DNA from: CBIFVZ01 sp966185765
GTDB taxonomy: Bacteria; Pseudomonadota; Gammaproteobacteria; Enterobacterales; Enterobacteriaceae
Length of the DNA stretch: 64,000 nt
Direction: 5' to 3'
NCBI GenBank assembly: GCA_966185765.1
Contig: CBIFVZ010000002.1
Location: 1 to 64,000, forward strand
Shown here piece after piece: positions 26,641 through 38,000 of the stretch. Position numbers and translations under genes: made by a program. Within the stretch, counting starts at the first letter, position 1. The number at the start of each line of letters is the position of its first letter. The notes beneath the pieces are model-generated. The model worked only from the letters and a program-made list of their open reading frames with translations. It ran no database searches and was not told where the DNA came from.

Positions 26641-29600
26641 ATGGACGTCAGCCGCAGAGGTTTTTTTAAAATCTGCGCCGGCGGAATGGCAGGAACAACG
26701 GTAGCGGTTCTCGGTTTTGCGCCAAAAATGGCGCTGGCGCAGGCACGTAATTATAAATTGTTGCGCGCAAAAGAGATTCGTAATACCTGTACCTACTGTT
26801 CTGTAGGATGTGGTTTATTAATGTACAGCATGGGCGATGGCTCAAAAAACGCAAAATCGTCTATTTTCCACATCGAAGGTGACCCGGACCATCCGGTAAG
26901 CCGCGGCGCACTTTGCCCCAAAGGGGCCGGTCTAATTGACTATATACACAGCGACAACCGCCTGCGTTACCCGGAGTACCGCGCCCCGGGTTCTGATAAA
27001 TGGCAGCGTATTTCCTGGGATGAAGCATTTAAGCGCATCGCACGTCTGATGAAAGATGACCGCGACGCTAACTTTGTTGAAACCAATGACCAGGGCGTGC
27101 AGGTGAACCGCTGGCTGTCAACCGGGATGCTCTGCGCCTCGGCCGCCAGTAACGAAACCGGCATGTTGACCCAGAAATTTGCCCGCTCGCTCGGTATGCT
27201 GGCGGTGGACAACCAGGCGCGCGTCTGACACGGACCTACGGTAGCAAGTCTTGCTCCAACTTTTGGTCGCGGTGCCATGACCAACCACTGGGTTGACATC
27301 AAAAACGCCAACGTTGTCGTCGTAATGGGCGGTAACGCCGCAGAAGCACACCCGGTGGGCTTTCGCTGGGCGATGGAAGCCAAAAACAACAACGATGCCA
27401 CGCTTATCGTGGTAGACCCGCGTTTTACCCGCACCGCCTCGGTCGCGGATATCTATGCGCCGATTCGTTCCGGTACCGACATTACCTTCCTGTCGGGCGT
27501 TTTGCTGTATCTGATAAACAACAACAAAATCCACGCCGACTACGTTAAGCATTACACCAACGCCGCGCTGCTGGTGCGTGATGATTTCCGCTTTGAAGAC
27601 GGGCTTTTTAGCGGCTATGACGCGGATAAACGCCAGTACGATAAAGAGAGCTGGAACTATCAGTACGACGAAAACGGCTATGCGAAGCGTGATGACACGC
27701 TGACCCATCCGCGCTGCGTCTGGAATCTGCTTAAAGAACACGTCAGCCGCTATACGCCGGACGTGGTCGAAAACATCTGCGGTACGCCAAAAGCCGACTT
27801 CCTGAAAGTGTGTGAAGTGCTGGCCTCCACCAGCACGGCAAACCGTGCGGCGACGTTCCTGTACGCGCTCGGCTGGACTCAGCACACCGTGGGTGCACAA
27901 AACATCCGCACGATGGCGATGATTCAGCTGCTGCTTGGCAACATTGGCGTCGCAGGTGGTGGTGTCAACGCGCTGCGCGGTCACTCCAATATTCAGGGAC
28001 TGACGGACATCGGTCTGCTGTCTACCAGCCTCCCGGGCTACCTGACGCTGCCGCAGGAAAGCCATCATGACGTTGAGACCTATCTGGCAGCCAACACGCC
28101 AAAAGCCCTGCTGCCAGGGCAGGTGAACTACTGGAGCAACTATCCTAAGTTCTACGTCAGCCTGATGAAAACGTTCTACGGCGATGCCGCCACCCGCGAA
28201 AACGGCTGGGGCTATGACTGGTTGCCGAAGTGGGATCAGGCTTACGACGTACTTAAGTATTTCGACATGATGGATCGCGGTGAAGTTAACGGCTATTTCT
28301 GCCAGGGCTTCAACCCGGTGGCCTCATTCCCGGACAAAAACAAAGTTGTCGCCTCGCTCAGTAAGCTTAAGTACATGGTGGTCGTTGACCCGCTGGTCAC
28401 GGAAACCTCCAACTTCTGGCAAAACCACGGCGAGATGAACGACGTTGACCCGTCAACCATCCAGACCGAAGTGTTCCGTCTGCCGTCCACCTGCTTTGCT
28501 GAAGAAGATGGCTCCATCGCCAACTCCGGTCGCTGGCTACAGTGGCACTGGAAAGGCGCGGACGCCCCAGGCGAGGCCATCAATGACGGTCAGATTCTGG
28601 CGGGTCTTTATGACGAACTGCGCAGGCTTTATCGCGCAGAAGGCGGAAAAGGCGTTGAGCCGCTCATGAAGATGAGCTGGAACTACAAGCAGCCGCACGA
28701 GCCGGAGTCCGAAGAAGTGGCAAAAGAGAACAACGGCTACGCGCTCGCCGATCTCTATGATGCCAACGGCAACCTGCTGGTGAAAAAAGGCGAGCTACTC
28801 GACTCCTTCGCACAGCTGCGTGATGACGGCACCACCGCCTCCGGCTGCTGGATTTACGCCGGTAGCTGGACGCGCAAAGGCAACCAGATGGCTAACCGCG
28901 ACAACGCGGATCCGTCAGGCCTCGGTAATACGCTGGGCTGGACTTGGGCGTGGCCGATGAACCGTCGCGTACTCTATAACCGCGCCTCGGCCGATCCGCA
29001 GGGTAAAGCCTGGGATCCGCATCGTCTGCTCATTGAGTGGAACGGCGAAAAATGGGTCGGTAACGACATCCCGGACTACAGCGCGGCCGCGCCGGAACTC
29101 AACGCCGGTCCGTTTATCATGCAGCAGGAAGGCCTGGGTCGTCTGTTTGCGCTGAACAAACTGGCAGAAGGTCCGTTCCCGGAGCACTACGAACCGATTG
29201 AAACGCCAATCGGCACCAACCCGCTGCACCCGAACGTGGTGTCCAGCCCGGTGGCCCGTATGTTCAAGGCGGACGCGGCGCGTATTGGCGACAGGAAGGA
29301 ATTCCCGTACGTCGGCACCACCTACCGCCTGACCGAGCATTTCCATACCTGGACTAAGCACGCGCGGCTTAACGCTATCGCGCAGCCGGAGCAGTTTGTG
29401 GAAATCAGCGAAACGCTGGCGAAGTCAAAAGGCATCAGCAACGGCGACAGCGTGAAGGTCAGCAGCAAGCGCGGCTTTATCCGCGCCAAAGCGGTGGTCA
29501 CCCGCCGTCTGCAGACGTTTAACGTTAACGGTCAGCAGGTAGAAACCGTGGGTATTCCGCTGCACTGGGGCTTTGAAGGCAAGACGCAGAAGGGCTTTTT

Positions 29601-29688
29601 AGCCAATACGCTGACGCCGTCTGTGGGCGATGCGAACTCGCAGACCCCGGAATACAAAGCGTTTCTGGTTAATATCGAGAAGGCGTAA
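26641..29688 (+). CDS. fdnG: Formate dehydrogenase-N alpha subunit, selenocysteine-containing
   Basis: The gene is read through an in-frame TGA at 27226-27228 encoding selenocysteine at residue 196, giving 1015 residues, the E. coli FdnG length. The Tat signal is SRRGFFKICAGGMAGTTVAV. A [4Fe-4S] Cys set follows (TCTYCSVGCG and ALCPKG), and the Sec sits in DNQARV-U-HGPTVAS. Then come molybdopterin-binding domains. Wording such as NNNDATLIVVDPRFTRTAS resembles FdnG rather than FdoG. The periplasmic enzyme oxidises formate and passes electrons through FdnH and FdnI to menaquinone for nitrate respiration. AGAGGTAGCA provides the ribosome site before ATG 26641. Ordinary gene finders would split it into 26593-27228 and 27277-29688. 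Confidence 0.97.
27226..27265 (+). promoter_or_regulatory. Sec UGA codon and bacterial SECIS hairpin in fdnG
   Basis: The TGA codon is followed by CACGGACCTACGGTAGCAAG and then TCTTGCTCC. AGCAAG and CTTGCT form the stem around the apical loop, the position required for SelB recruitment immediately 3' of the UGA. The sequence is nearly that of the E. coli fdnG SECIS. Confidence 0.88.
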
Positions 29689-29700
29689 GGGAGCGAACCT

Positions 29701-30588
29701 GTGTCAATGCAAACTCAAGACATTATCAGGCGTTCTGCGACCAACAGCCTGACGCCGCCTCCCCAGGCGCGCGACTACAAGGATGAGGTCGCAAAACTCA
29801 TTGACGTGTCCACCTGTATTGGTTGTAAAGCCTGCCAGGTGGCCTGTTCAGAGTGGAACGACATTCGTGACGAGGTGGGCCATTGCGTGGGGGTGTACGA
29901 CAACCCCACCGATCTCAGCGCCAAATCCTGGACGGTCATGCGCTTTAGCGAAACCGAACAGAACGGCAAGCTGGAGTGGCTTATCCGTAAAGACGGCTGT
30001 ATGCACTGCGAGGAGCCGGGCTGCCTGAAGGCGTGCCCGTCTGCCGGTGCGATTATCCAGTACGCCAACGGTATCGTGGATTTCCAGTCAGAGCACTGTA
30101 TCGGCTGCGGCTACTGCATCGCCGGTTGCCCGTTCAACGTGCCGCGTCTTAACCCGAAGGACAACCGCGTCTATAAATGTACGCTGTGCGTCGACCGTGT
30201 CAGCGTCGGCCAGGAGCCAGCCTGTGTGAAAACCTGTCCGACTGGCGCTATCCACTTTGGCACTAAGAAAGAGATGCTGGAACTGGGCGCGCAGCGCGTT
30301 GAGAAGCTGAAAAAACGCGGTTATGAAAATGCCGGGGTGTACAACCCGCAGGGCGTAGGCGGCACGCATGTGATGTATGTGCTACACCACGCCGACCAGG
30401 CCGGTCTGTACCATAACCTGCCGCAGGAGCCGAAAATCGACCTGCCGGTCAATCTGTGGAAAGGCATTCTCAAGCCGCTGTCCGCCGCAGGCTTCATCGC
30501 CACCTTTGCCGCGTTGATTTTCCACTATGTGGGAATTGGCCCGAACAAAGAAGTGGATGACGAGGATGAGGAGGAGCACCATGACTAA
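29701..30588 (+). CDS. fdnH: Formate dehydrogenase-N beta subunit (iron-sulfur)
   Basis: The 295-residue ferredoxin-like subunit begins at GTG 29701, 12 nt after fdnG (GGGAGCGAACCT upstream). Four [4Fe-4S] Cys clusters are visible: [52 protein letters not shown] and CTLCVDRV with [13 protein letters not shown]-terminal single membrane helix follows ([19 protein letters not shown]). It relays electrons from FdnG to the heme subunit FdnI and anchors the complex on the periplasmic face. Confidence 0.96.
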   Translation: MSMQTQDIIRRSATNSLTPPPQARDYKDEVAKLIDVSTCIGCKACQVACSEWNDIRDEVGHCVGVYDNPTDLSAKSWTVMRFSETEQNGKLEWLIRKDGCMHCEEPGCLKACPSAGAIIQYANGIVDFQSEHCIGCGYCIAGCPFNVPRLNPKDNRVYKCTLCVDRVSVGQEPACVKTCPTGAIHFGTKKEMLELGAQRVEKLKKRGYENAGVYNPQGVGGTHVMYVLHHADQAGLYHNLPQEPKIDLPVNLWKGILKPLSAAGFIATFAALIFHYVGIGPNKEVDDEDEEEHHD

Positions 30589-31246
30589 GAAGCAAAGCAA
30601 AATGATAGTCCGGACGAAGTTTCTTGACCGGGCATGCCACTGGACGGTGGTTATCTGTTTCTTCCTGGTCTCGCTGTCCGGTATTGCGCTGTTCTTCCCA
30701 ACGCTTATCTGGCTCACCGAAACCTTCGGTACACCGCAGATGGGGCGCATCCTGCATCCGTTCTTTGGCGTGCTGATTTTCGTGGCGCTGATGTTTATGT
30801 TTGTGCGTTTTGTTAAGCACAACATCCCGGACCGGGAAGACTGGCCGTGGGTGAAAAACATCGTCGAAGTGCTCAAAGGTAATGAGCATCACGTCGCGGA
30901 TGTGGGTAAGTACAACGCCGGTCAGAAAATGATGTTCTGGACCATCATGAGCATGATTTTTGTGCTGCTGGTGACAGGCGTCATTATCTGGCGTCCCTAC
31001 TTCGCACATAAATTCCCGGTGGAACTCGTGCGCTGGAGCCTGCTGATTCACGCCACCACGGCCATCATCCTGATTCACGCTATTCTGATTCATATGTATA
31101 TGGCGTTCTGGGTGAAAGGCTCAATTAAAGGCATGATTGAAGGCAAAGTCAGCCGCCGCTGGGCGAAGAAGCACCATCCGCGCTGGTATCGCAAGGTGGA
31201 GGCTGAAGAAGCCAAAGCCGAGGCGCAGGGTGACAAAAACGCGTAA
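30581..31246 (+). CDS. fdnI: Formate dehydrogenase-N gamma subunit (cytochrome b556)
   Basis: The ATG at 30581 (GAGGAG just upstream) overlaps the fdnH stop by eight bases; an upstream frame to 30527 is shadow. The 221-residue protein has four membrane helices and the heme-ligand His residues of FdnI ([34 protein letters not shown]). The C-terminal tail [17 protein letters not shown] matches E. coli. It reduces menaquinone on the cytoplasmic side, completing the formate-nitrate redox loop. Confidence 0.96.
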   Translation: MTKKQSKMIVRTKFLDRACHWTVVICFFLVSLSGIALFFPTLIWLTETFGTPQMGRILHPFFGVLIFVALMFMFVRFVKHNIPDREDWPWVKNIVEVLKGNEHHVADVGKYNAGQKMMFWTIMSMIFVLLVTGVIIWRPYFAHKFPVELVRWSLLIHATTAIILIHAILIHMYMAFWVKGSIKGMIEGKVSRRWAKKHHPRWYRKVEAEEAKAEAQGDKNA

Positions 31247-31261
31247 TTTTTTACGCACAAT

Positions 31262-31296
31262 AAAAAGCCGGTCAGGTTTACCTGACCGGCTTTTTT
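31262..31296. terminator. Bidirectional terminator between fdnI and cigR-like gene
   Basis: AAAAAGCCGGTCAGG-TTTA-CCTGACCGGCTTTTTT has a ten-base perfect GC stem extended by A/T pairs, with T runs on either strand. It lies 15 nt after fdnI and serves the converging transcript as well. Confidence 0.92.
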
Positions 31297-31384
31297 GCGT
31301 TTGTGAGCGGTAATAGCACGACGCCTGGAGGTTATCAGCCCAATGCGCAATCACCGATATTCCCCGACAAAGGCTATTTCATCC

Positions 31385-31936
31385 TTAATCAAAAACGCCG
31401 TTAATAATTGCCGTGACGACAGCGGTACTGAGCGCTATCAGTACCAGGTCATTGCCCACAATTTGCCATTCATAACCTGGATAATACGGCAACTGACCGA
31501 GCATCGAAGCAGGCACTGCTCTTTTAGCAATACCTGGCGGCAGGGGTTTTCCGCGTGCCAGGTTTTTGGCAATACCCGGCGGTAAAGACTGATATCCCGT
31601 CAGGCCGTGGCTCACAGCCAACCGACGTGCGCCTGTAAAACTGATGTCCGATTCAACCCTGTCTGGCTTGCCGTAATTCTTACGATGTCCGCCCGAGGAC
31701 GCCTGATGCTCCCCCGCGTTGCCACTATGGTCGTTGTTACCTTTATTACCTTTGTTGCCTTTACTTTCAACATCCCAGCCGCCCTGTTTGCCGCTGTTAC
31801 CATGATTACCACCACCACCGCTATTGCCATGACCTGCGCCGTTACCGTTACCCGGGTTTGCCAGTGTCGGCGTTGTCACGAACGAGAGCGAAAGCGTGGC
31901 AGCAAAAACAGCCGTTAAAATACGCTGCTTAACCAT
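31385..31936 (-). CDS. CigR-like (RcnB-family) anti-virulence regulator protein
   Basis: The 183-residue protein has a signal peptide ending near TLA-NP. A low-complexity Gly/Asn/His/Lys-rich segment follows, then a C-terminal RcnB-type domain. The tandem LPPGIAKNLARGKPLPPGIA is the hallmark of CigR. A membrane-like ending follows (LVLIALSTAVVTAIINGVFD). Salmonella CigR is a secreted or membrane-linked anti-virulence protein encoded in SPI-3 beside marT and fidL, homologues of which also occur in this window about 12 kb away. The Gly/Asn repeats (GNKGNKGNN) are likely disordered. ATG 31936 has a suitable AAAGGAT upstream. Confidence 0.82.
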   Translation of the reverse strand: MVKQRILTAVFAATLSLSFVTTPTLANPGNGNGAGHGNSGGGGNHGNSGKQGGWDVESKGNKGNKGNNDHSGNAGEHQASSGGHRKNYGKPDRVESDISFTGARRLAVSHGLTGYQSLPPGIAKNLARGKPLPPGIAKRAVPASMLGQLPYYPGYEWQIVGNDLVLIALSTAVVTAIINGVFD

Positions 31937-32280
31937 GATGCTATCCTTTTGTTACCTGTATGTAGAAACAGTAGATGCCTCAAAGAAAATTGACAATAAG
32001 GATAATGCTTAATCGTTAAGCCGCCTGAAAAAACTGTCGAGGGGAAAATGGCTACCGACAGGCGAGCATACCGCGAAGGGGCGATGTTGTGGCGAGGCCC
32101 CCGGAGATTGCACAGGGCCGCGATGACCCTCTTGGCTTGTTCACCGCAAATCAAGCTTCAGATGAACAGCACACCTACTGAATCCTGACTGGTATGACGA
32201 CTGACAGTTTTTTCTCACAACGCATTCAGTAAGCGCGTATTCATTACCGTCATACCCGCACCACGGGCGCTGGCTGCGTC
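31937..32280. other. Intergenic region between cigR-like gene and orphan usher, no gene seen
   Basis: This 344-nt gap should hold the cigR-like promoter at its low-coordinate end (AT-rich 31960-32015). I see no clear PhoP box, no gene with a ribosome site, and no strong hairpin after the usher. Confidence 0.4.
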
Positions 32281-34428
32281 TTATTCACCCTCTGCATTTT
32301 CCGGGCGCTTGCTTTTTTCCTCGCCAGACGCCGGCGGCTTAAAACGCACCCGCACAATAGCGCCATCGGTCGGCACCGCTTCAAGCTCGTCACGCTCAAA
32401 ACGTAACCCTTCTGGCAGACTAAAGTTATCTACCGTCAGGCGGTTCACGCGCCAGGGCGTCATATAGCTCACCAGCATTTCACCGCTGCGGTTGGTGGTC
32501 GCGCCAAATTGATTGTAGAAGCTAACGCCTGGCGTGTTCGGCACTTCCACCAACGCCGACGTGCCTCCCAGCGTCTGGCCCAGCGTCACACCGCCACTGT
32601 GCAGCACTACGCTACCGCTGGCATCGGCATGCCAGTCACGCTGACCGCCGCCGCGCGTCATACTGAGGTTGGCCTCGCCAGCATTATACTGGTAGCCAAG
32701 ACTGGCGTTTAGCTCATCATTGCCATGTACCTCATGCTGCGCGGTCACGTCATAGCGCAGGCTGTAGTCTTTCAGCGCCGAGCCATACACATTAACGCCG
32801 TGAGTGTCTTTACCGTGGCTCGCCAGTTCTGACACATAGCCCACATTGGTCATGCGATTACCAAACGACAGCGGAATACTGATGTTAATACCAAGCGTGG
32901 CTTCTTCAGGATAACCCTGTGGCCGCTCGTAACCACCGTACAGGCTAATATCCACCTCTTTCCACTGCATATTGGCACTCAGTGTGAGCGAGCTGCTACC
33001 ACTGGTACGTCCCCTGGCTCGCATCCAGCGCCACGACAGGTTGATACTGGAATCCTCACCAATATTCTGGTTCAGTTCCAGTTGTCCCTGCAGCCGCCTC
33101 TGAGTGACATCGTCATCCCAGTCATACTGAAGCATCTGCGCACGGCTGATTTTTTCTTCCAGGGTACGGTATTCGCTGCGGCGTGGAAAGTAGCGCAACT
33201 GGGCAGAAAGACTGGTTTCGGTGGACAAAAATGCCCGGGCGTAGCGCAGCCGCCAGGCGCTGCCGCTTAGCGTTTCACCACGCTGACGATAGCGTGCCAG
33301 CGTGGTATCTACCGACAACGCCCCCCAGGCACCGAGATTGCTGCCAGCGCCGATAAGCTGGCTTAAATAGCGCTCGCCTTGCTGCATCCCGATAAACAGC
33401 GTCACCCCGGTCCAGGCCCCCCAGGATAATGTCGACTGCCAGAAGCGGTCTTTATCCATATCAACGCCATGATAGGGTTTGAAACGCCCGCCGGTCAGTT
33501 CATAGCTAAAGCGCCTGTGCTGCACCAGATTAGGCATCAGCGCATAGGGCAATACGCGCACGCGCTCGGTTCCGTCGCTTTCCTGAATCGTCAGCTCCAG
33601 GTTACCTTCGTCGTTTGGTGGGTTGAAGTCACGAATGACAAACGGCCCTGGCGGAACGTGAATACGGTAAACACGCTCACCGTTCTGGCGAATGGTCACC
33701 TCGGCCTCGCCGCGGGCATAGCCGTTAATCACCGGCGTCCAGGCACGCCACCTGTCCGGCAACATGGCGCTATCACTCGCAAGCGACACACCACGATAAG
33801 GCATGCTGTCAAACAGATTCGATGAGGTATAACCATCACCAAGTGTGAGGCGCGCCCGTAGCGACTGGAGGCTACGCCACAGCGAATAACCGCTGGTATA
33901 CGAGCCATGACCGCCATCTCGCTCGCGCCAGAACGCATTTTGATAGCGCAGCCGCCACGGGCCAAGATTCAGCCCATTCTCCAGAGTAAGGGTGCTGTCC
34001 GTTCCGCTGGTATCCCAGCTATATCTGGCCCGGCGTTTGTCCACATCAAGGCGATAATTCATAAAAAGCGCGTTAATACCGTCATCCCAGCGGCTGGTGC
34101 TTACCCCATTTTGCTGTGGGTTGAACGCCGCGTCCGGGAAGTTCAGTAACAGCTTTGACGCCTGCGGCAGAAATTCATAGTTCAGTGAAAACGTATGCGC
34201 TGACGAGGGTAACAGGCACGCCTGCGCATCCCATTCAAGGCGCTCCAGTAGCGGCGTAATCACGCCCCACTCTTCCATTAACGGTCTGCTCAGGCACGGT
34301 ATGCCGTCGTTAACCGTCATTGAAATGGTGCCTTTCCAGGAGTTGTTGAGAATAACAGAAATTTTCTGGCCCATCGCGCACGGCGAAGCCAGCAGCATAA
34401 GCCACAGGAAGGGAAATCGAAGCGTCAT
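32281..34428 (-). CDS. Orphan short fimbrial usher, C-terminal domain 2 missing
   Basis: The 715-residue usher is clearly shorter than the usual 800-850. A signal peptide and short N-terminal domain are present (ISVILNNSWKGTISMTVNDG; PCLSRPLMEEWGV). The barrel follows with the VPPGPFVIRDFNPPNDEGNL motif. The first C-terminal domain appears (VEVPNTPGVSFYNQFGATTN; GEMLVSYMTPWRVNRLTVD), but the protein then ends in a charged tail (KPPASGEEKSKRPENAEGE). The second C-terminal domain, with its final Cys and Gly-rich strands, is absent. No chaperone or pilin gene is adjacent. It may serve a divided fimbrial locus, belong to a non-classical class, or be partly decayed. The frame itself is intact. Confidence 0.85.
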   Translation of the reverse strand: MTLRFPFLWLMLLASPCAMGQKISVILNNSWKGTISMTVNDGIPCLSRPLMEEWGVITPLLERLEWDAQACLLPSSAHTFSLNYEFLPQASKLLLNFPDAAFNPQQNGVSTSRWDDGINALFMNYRLDVDKRRARYSWDTSGTDSTLTLENGLNLGPWRLRYQNAFWRERDGGHGSYTSGYSLWRSLQSLRARLTLGDGYTSSNLFDSMPYRGVSLASDSAMLPDRWRAWTPVINGYARGEAEVTIRQNGERVYRIHVPPGPFVIRDFNPPNDEGNLELTIQESDGTERVRVLPYALMPNLVQHRRFSYELTGGRFKPYHGVDMDKDRFWQSTLSWGAWTGVTLFIGMQQGERYLSQLIGAGSNLGAWGALSVDTTLARYRQRGETLSGSAWRLRYARAFLSTETSLSAQLRYFPRRSEYRTLEEKISRAQMLQYDWDDDVTQRRLQGQLELNQNIGEDSSINLSWRWMRARGRTSGSSSLTLSANMQWKEVDISLYGGYERPQGYPEEATLGINISIPLSFGNRMTNVGYVSELASHGKDTHGVNVYGSALKDYSLRYDVTAQHEVHGNDELNASLGYQYNAGEANLSMTRGGGQRDWHADASGSVVLHSGGVTLGQTLGGTSALVEVPNTPGVSFYNQFGATTNRSGEMLVSYMTPWRVNRLTVDNFSLPEGLRFERDELEAVPTDGAIVRVRFKPPASGEEKSKRPENAEGE

Positions 34429-34456
34429 AGTAAGACGACAGACATTCAGGTAAGAA

Positions 34457-34477
34457 GGGGAAGGCCCCGCCTTCCCC
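34457..34477 (-). terminator. Hairpin between DUF1090 gene and orphan usher
   Basis: On the minus strand, GGGGAAGGC-GGG-GCCTTCCCC is followed by TTCTTA. It lies 32 nt after the DUF1090 stop and about 30 nt before the usher start, so it probably terminates or attenuates read-through into the usher. Confidence 0.65.
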
Positions 34478-34509
34478 GGCTTCAGATGCTTAAACGAGCC
34501 TGAATATGA

Positions 34510-34938
34510 TTACTTGCTCAGCGCAGCCAGTTCAGCACGTGCCTGGTTCAGCTCCTGCTGAATTTCGCGCACATCTGCTTGCTTCTCAGCCAGCTTGCTC
34601 TTGTATTTAGCGATTTTTTTGGCATCGCCTTTCGCCTGAGCTTCACGCAGGTCAGCCTGAACTTCTGCAACATCTTCACGTTTTTCAGCCAGTTTCTTCT
34701 CAAGCTTAGTCACATCTTTCTTAGCATCAGCCAGTACGCTGCTGTTGGTGCAGTGTGCTTTCACTTCTGCCAGCGCTTTTTCCAGGCCAGCGACTTTGTA
34801 GGTGTTGCCAAACTGCTTAGCGATACGAATTTCTTTTTCAATGGCGCTTGCTTTGGTCGCACAGCTTTCAGCAGCCTGTACAGAAGTCATTGCACCCAGA
34901 GTTGCCACAGCAGCCAGCGCGATAATGATTTTTTTCAT
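34510..34938 (-). CDS. YqjC-like periplasmic DUF1090 protein
   Basis: The 142-residue protein has a signal peptide (MKKIIIALAAVATLGAMTSV, cut after QAA). The mature domain has two Cys (AESCATK and KAHCTNS) and a long charged coiled coil (LEKKLAEKREDVAEVQADLR, then KSKLAEKQADVREIQQEL). This is the DUF1090 layout of E. coli YqjC, extended at the C-terminus. A strong GGAGATC ribosome site precedes the start. Function is unknown; DUF1090 genes are often linked to stress responses. It lies between the sensor kinase gene and the usher. Confidence 0.88.
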   Translation of the reverse strand: MKKIIIALAAVATLGAMTSVQAAESCATKASAIEKEIRIAKQFGNTYKVAGLEKALAEVKAHCTNSSVLADAKKDVTKLEKKLAEKREDVAEVQADLREAQAKGDAKKIAKYKSKLAEKQADVREIQQELNQARAELAALSK

Positions 34939-35027
34939 GGTGATCTCCTTGGTTTAAAGAGCCTCGCTACAACGTTTTATGCAGCCCGGCTTTCCTGACA
35001 CAAAGAGTAGCGCGCCAGATAGTGTGG

Positions 35028-38000
35028 TTACGACCCCCCATCTTCCTCATTGCCCTGTAGGACGTTCTGCGCTGGCTGTAGTCCCGTTTGCTGCCAGTGC
35101 AACAGCGCCTCGCGCAACACCCATAACTCCCGTTCCAGCCGCCGCAGCCCATCGACATCCGGCGTCAGCTCCTGCTCACGGCAGTGCGCCACCAGAACAT
35201 GCGCGCCCAGCAGTTGAATACCGCCGCACAGCCGGTGTAGCGCCGCACCAAGCGGCACCGTCACGTCGTCACGCCACGCGGCAATGCTGGCCAGTGTGTC
35301 ATCAATCACCGTAATTTGCAGTTCAAGAAAGAGGCGCAGATTCTCACCGGACAACAGCGCTGCGGGCAGCGCTGATGCATCGGTTGCCCCATTCCAGTCA
35401 CCGGGTTGTGTACGGTTCCTGGGCAGTTCTACGGGCATCGTGTCAGAACACGCTGGCGCAACGTCCTCGTCGCCCACTCCAGGGCTTTTGGATGCGGTAT
35501 CGGTATTTTCCCGCCGCGCGATGTCTGCCATCAGATGGTCCAGCCACGTTTCCAGCATCGCAAGCGTCACCGGCTTTAACAGGCAGTCCGTCATACCCGC
35601 TGCCCTGGCTTCATCACGCACCGATTCACGCGCGTCTGCGGTTACGCCAATAAACGGCAGTTCAGGCCAACGCTCACGCACCATGCCAGCCAGGGCAAAG
35701 CCGCTAATGCCTGGCATGTTACAGTCGCTCATCACCGCATCAACCATCGTGTGCGCCAGACAATCCAGCGCTGCCTGGCCATCACAGCAACTGATAATCC
35801 GGTGTCCGAACCAGGTTAACTGCTGACCCAGCAGCAGGCGGCCAGCCGGATTATCGTCAACAATCAGGATATTTAACGTTCGCCCACTCCCGACCGGCGC
35901 CGCCATCGCGTCAGGCTCGGCGCGAACAAGAGGCTTCATGACCGGGAGGTTGAGCATTACGCTCACGGTTGTTCCCTCACCGGGCTGGCTCTTTAGGGTG
36001 ACGTCGCCCCCCATCATCTGCGCCAGAGTGCGAGAAATATAAAGCCCAAGCCCGCTCCCCTGCGCCATCCGGCGACTTTCAGCCTGCTCAAAAGGACGGA
36101 ACAAGCGGGCCTGTACTGCAGGCTCGATACCTTCCCCGGTATCTTCAACTTCCAGGCACAGCCGCAGACGGTTGCCATCCGCGCCCTGCGGTCTTGCGCG
36201 CAGCGCCACATCACCATGATCGGTAAACTTAATGGCGTTTGCCACCAGATTCGCCAGTATCTGGCGCAGGCGCATGGCATCAACCAGCACATCAGCGTTA
36301 AGCTCTGCGTCTATCTCCAGCTCAAAACGCAGCCCTTTTTTCGCGGCCAGCCCTTCAAACATAACAGCAGTGGATTCAATCAGCTCGCGCAGCGCCACAC
36401 GCTTTGGGTGCAGCACCATGCGACCGGACTCAATACGTGAAACATCGAGAATGTTGCCAAGCAGCTCCAGTAACGACTGTGCCGCTTCCCGGGCAATACG
36501 AATCGACTGGCGGTTTTCCGGCGTATCACCGCCCCGGCGCGTTACCAGCTCCAGCATGCCGATAACGGCACTCAGTGGCGTACGAATCTCGTGGCTCATT
36601 GTGGTAAGAAAAGTGCTTTTCTCACGGCTGGCATCAGTTGCACGCCGCCGTGCACGCTGGAGAACAGTAATTCTCTGACGCTGGCGTGTAATATCAAGCC
36701 AGCCGCCAAGACTCACGCGTTTTCCGCGCACCGGCGCACGCCACAGGCGTAGCTGTCGGCCATCGCGCTCCACCGTGCGCGTGCCAGGTTTTACCCGATC
36801 AAGCCAGTCCTCAAGCGTCGTACCGCGTAACTGGCGCTTGCTGATGCCGAGCGTCTGACACAGCGCGTTGTTGCCCGCAAGCAGTCTGCCGCGCGGGTCA
36901 CAAACATACATTGGCGCAGGCAACGCATCCATCGTGTTCATCATCCTGCGCCAGCGGCTACACCACAGCCACAGCACCAGAGCAGCAATGGCGAAAAGCA
37001 CAACTCCAGCCCCGATATACAGGCTGCGGCTGTTATCTTCCGCCACGGAGGAAAAACTGTTGCCGCTGTAGCCGCTACGGGTGAGCGCGTGCAAGTCCTC
37101 AGGGGGGATGTTAATGAGCGCTTTGTTGAGAATAGTCACCAGCGGCCAGGCCTTACGCGAAGCACCAAACGACAGGCGTAGCGGATCGGCATCCAGACTT
37201 GCAATAATTTTCAGTGAGGCATAAGCCTTTTGCGCCAGCAGTTCATTCGCAACAATCAGCGGCACAATCATGATGTCGCTTTCCCGACGCAACACGCGTC
37301 CCAGCCCCTCACGCCAGGTATCCACCCGGGTAAGTTGGTTAATGCCCTGACGGCGTAACCACTCTTCCGGCGCATCGCCACGCAGACTGGCCACGTTCTG
37401 GACTGGCTGATTCGGTGCACGATTGCTGCGCCCGACCATTACCCACGAGTTATAAAGCCAGGTGCGGGTCGTCAACAGTTTTGCCTGCCAGATACCGTCC
37501 TGGGAACCCCCTGCCACCAGTTCACTGCGCCCACTCTGCACGGCTGCATAGGCCTCTGCCTGAGAAGGATACCGCTGAATTTCAAAAATAAACCCCGTAC
37601 GCAGACGCAAAGCCGTCAGGATATCGGCAATCATGCCGCGCAGTTGCCCTGAGTCGTCAAAGAACGCCACCGGTGCATTGCCTTCAGCGACCGCCACACG
37701 CACATGCTTATGTTCCTCAATCCATTTGCTCTCAAGGCTGGTATATACCGGCGGCAATTCACTTAACGACAGGGGGATACCGCCATTCCAGCGCCGGTGA
37801 ATTTCTATCGTGGCGCTTTCTGGCAACGCATTGAGCATAACGTTAAGGATGTCTATCCAGGGACGCATTCGCTCGGTGGCAGCAAAGGCAAAGCCTGCGG
37901 AGGGCAACGCGGGCGAAATGGTACGAATACGCAAATTGCTAAGATTTGACTGGCTGACCAGATAACGGGCTGTGACGGCATCGCAAAAAAACAGGTCGAT

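Noticed and set aside
26593..29688. Formate dehydrogenase alpha gene as two genes or a nonsense pseudogene
   Set aside because: The interrupting TGA is at the known selenocysteine position, followed by a SECIS-like hairpin, and the total length equals FdnG.
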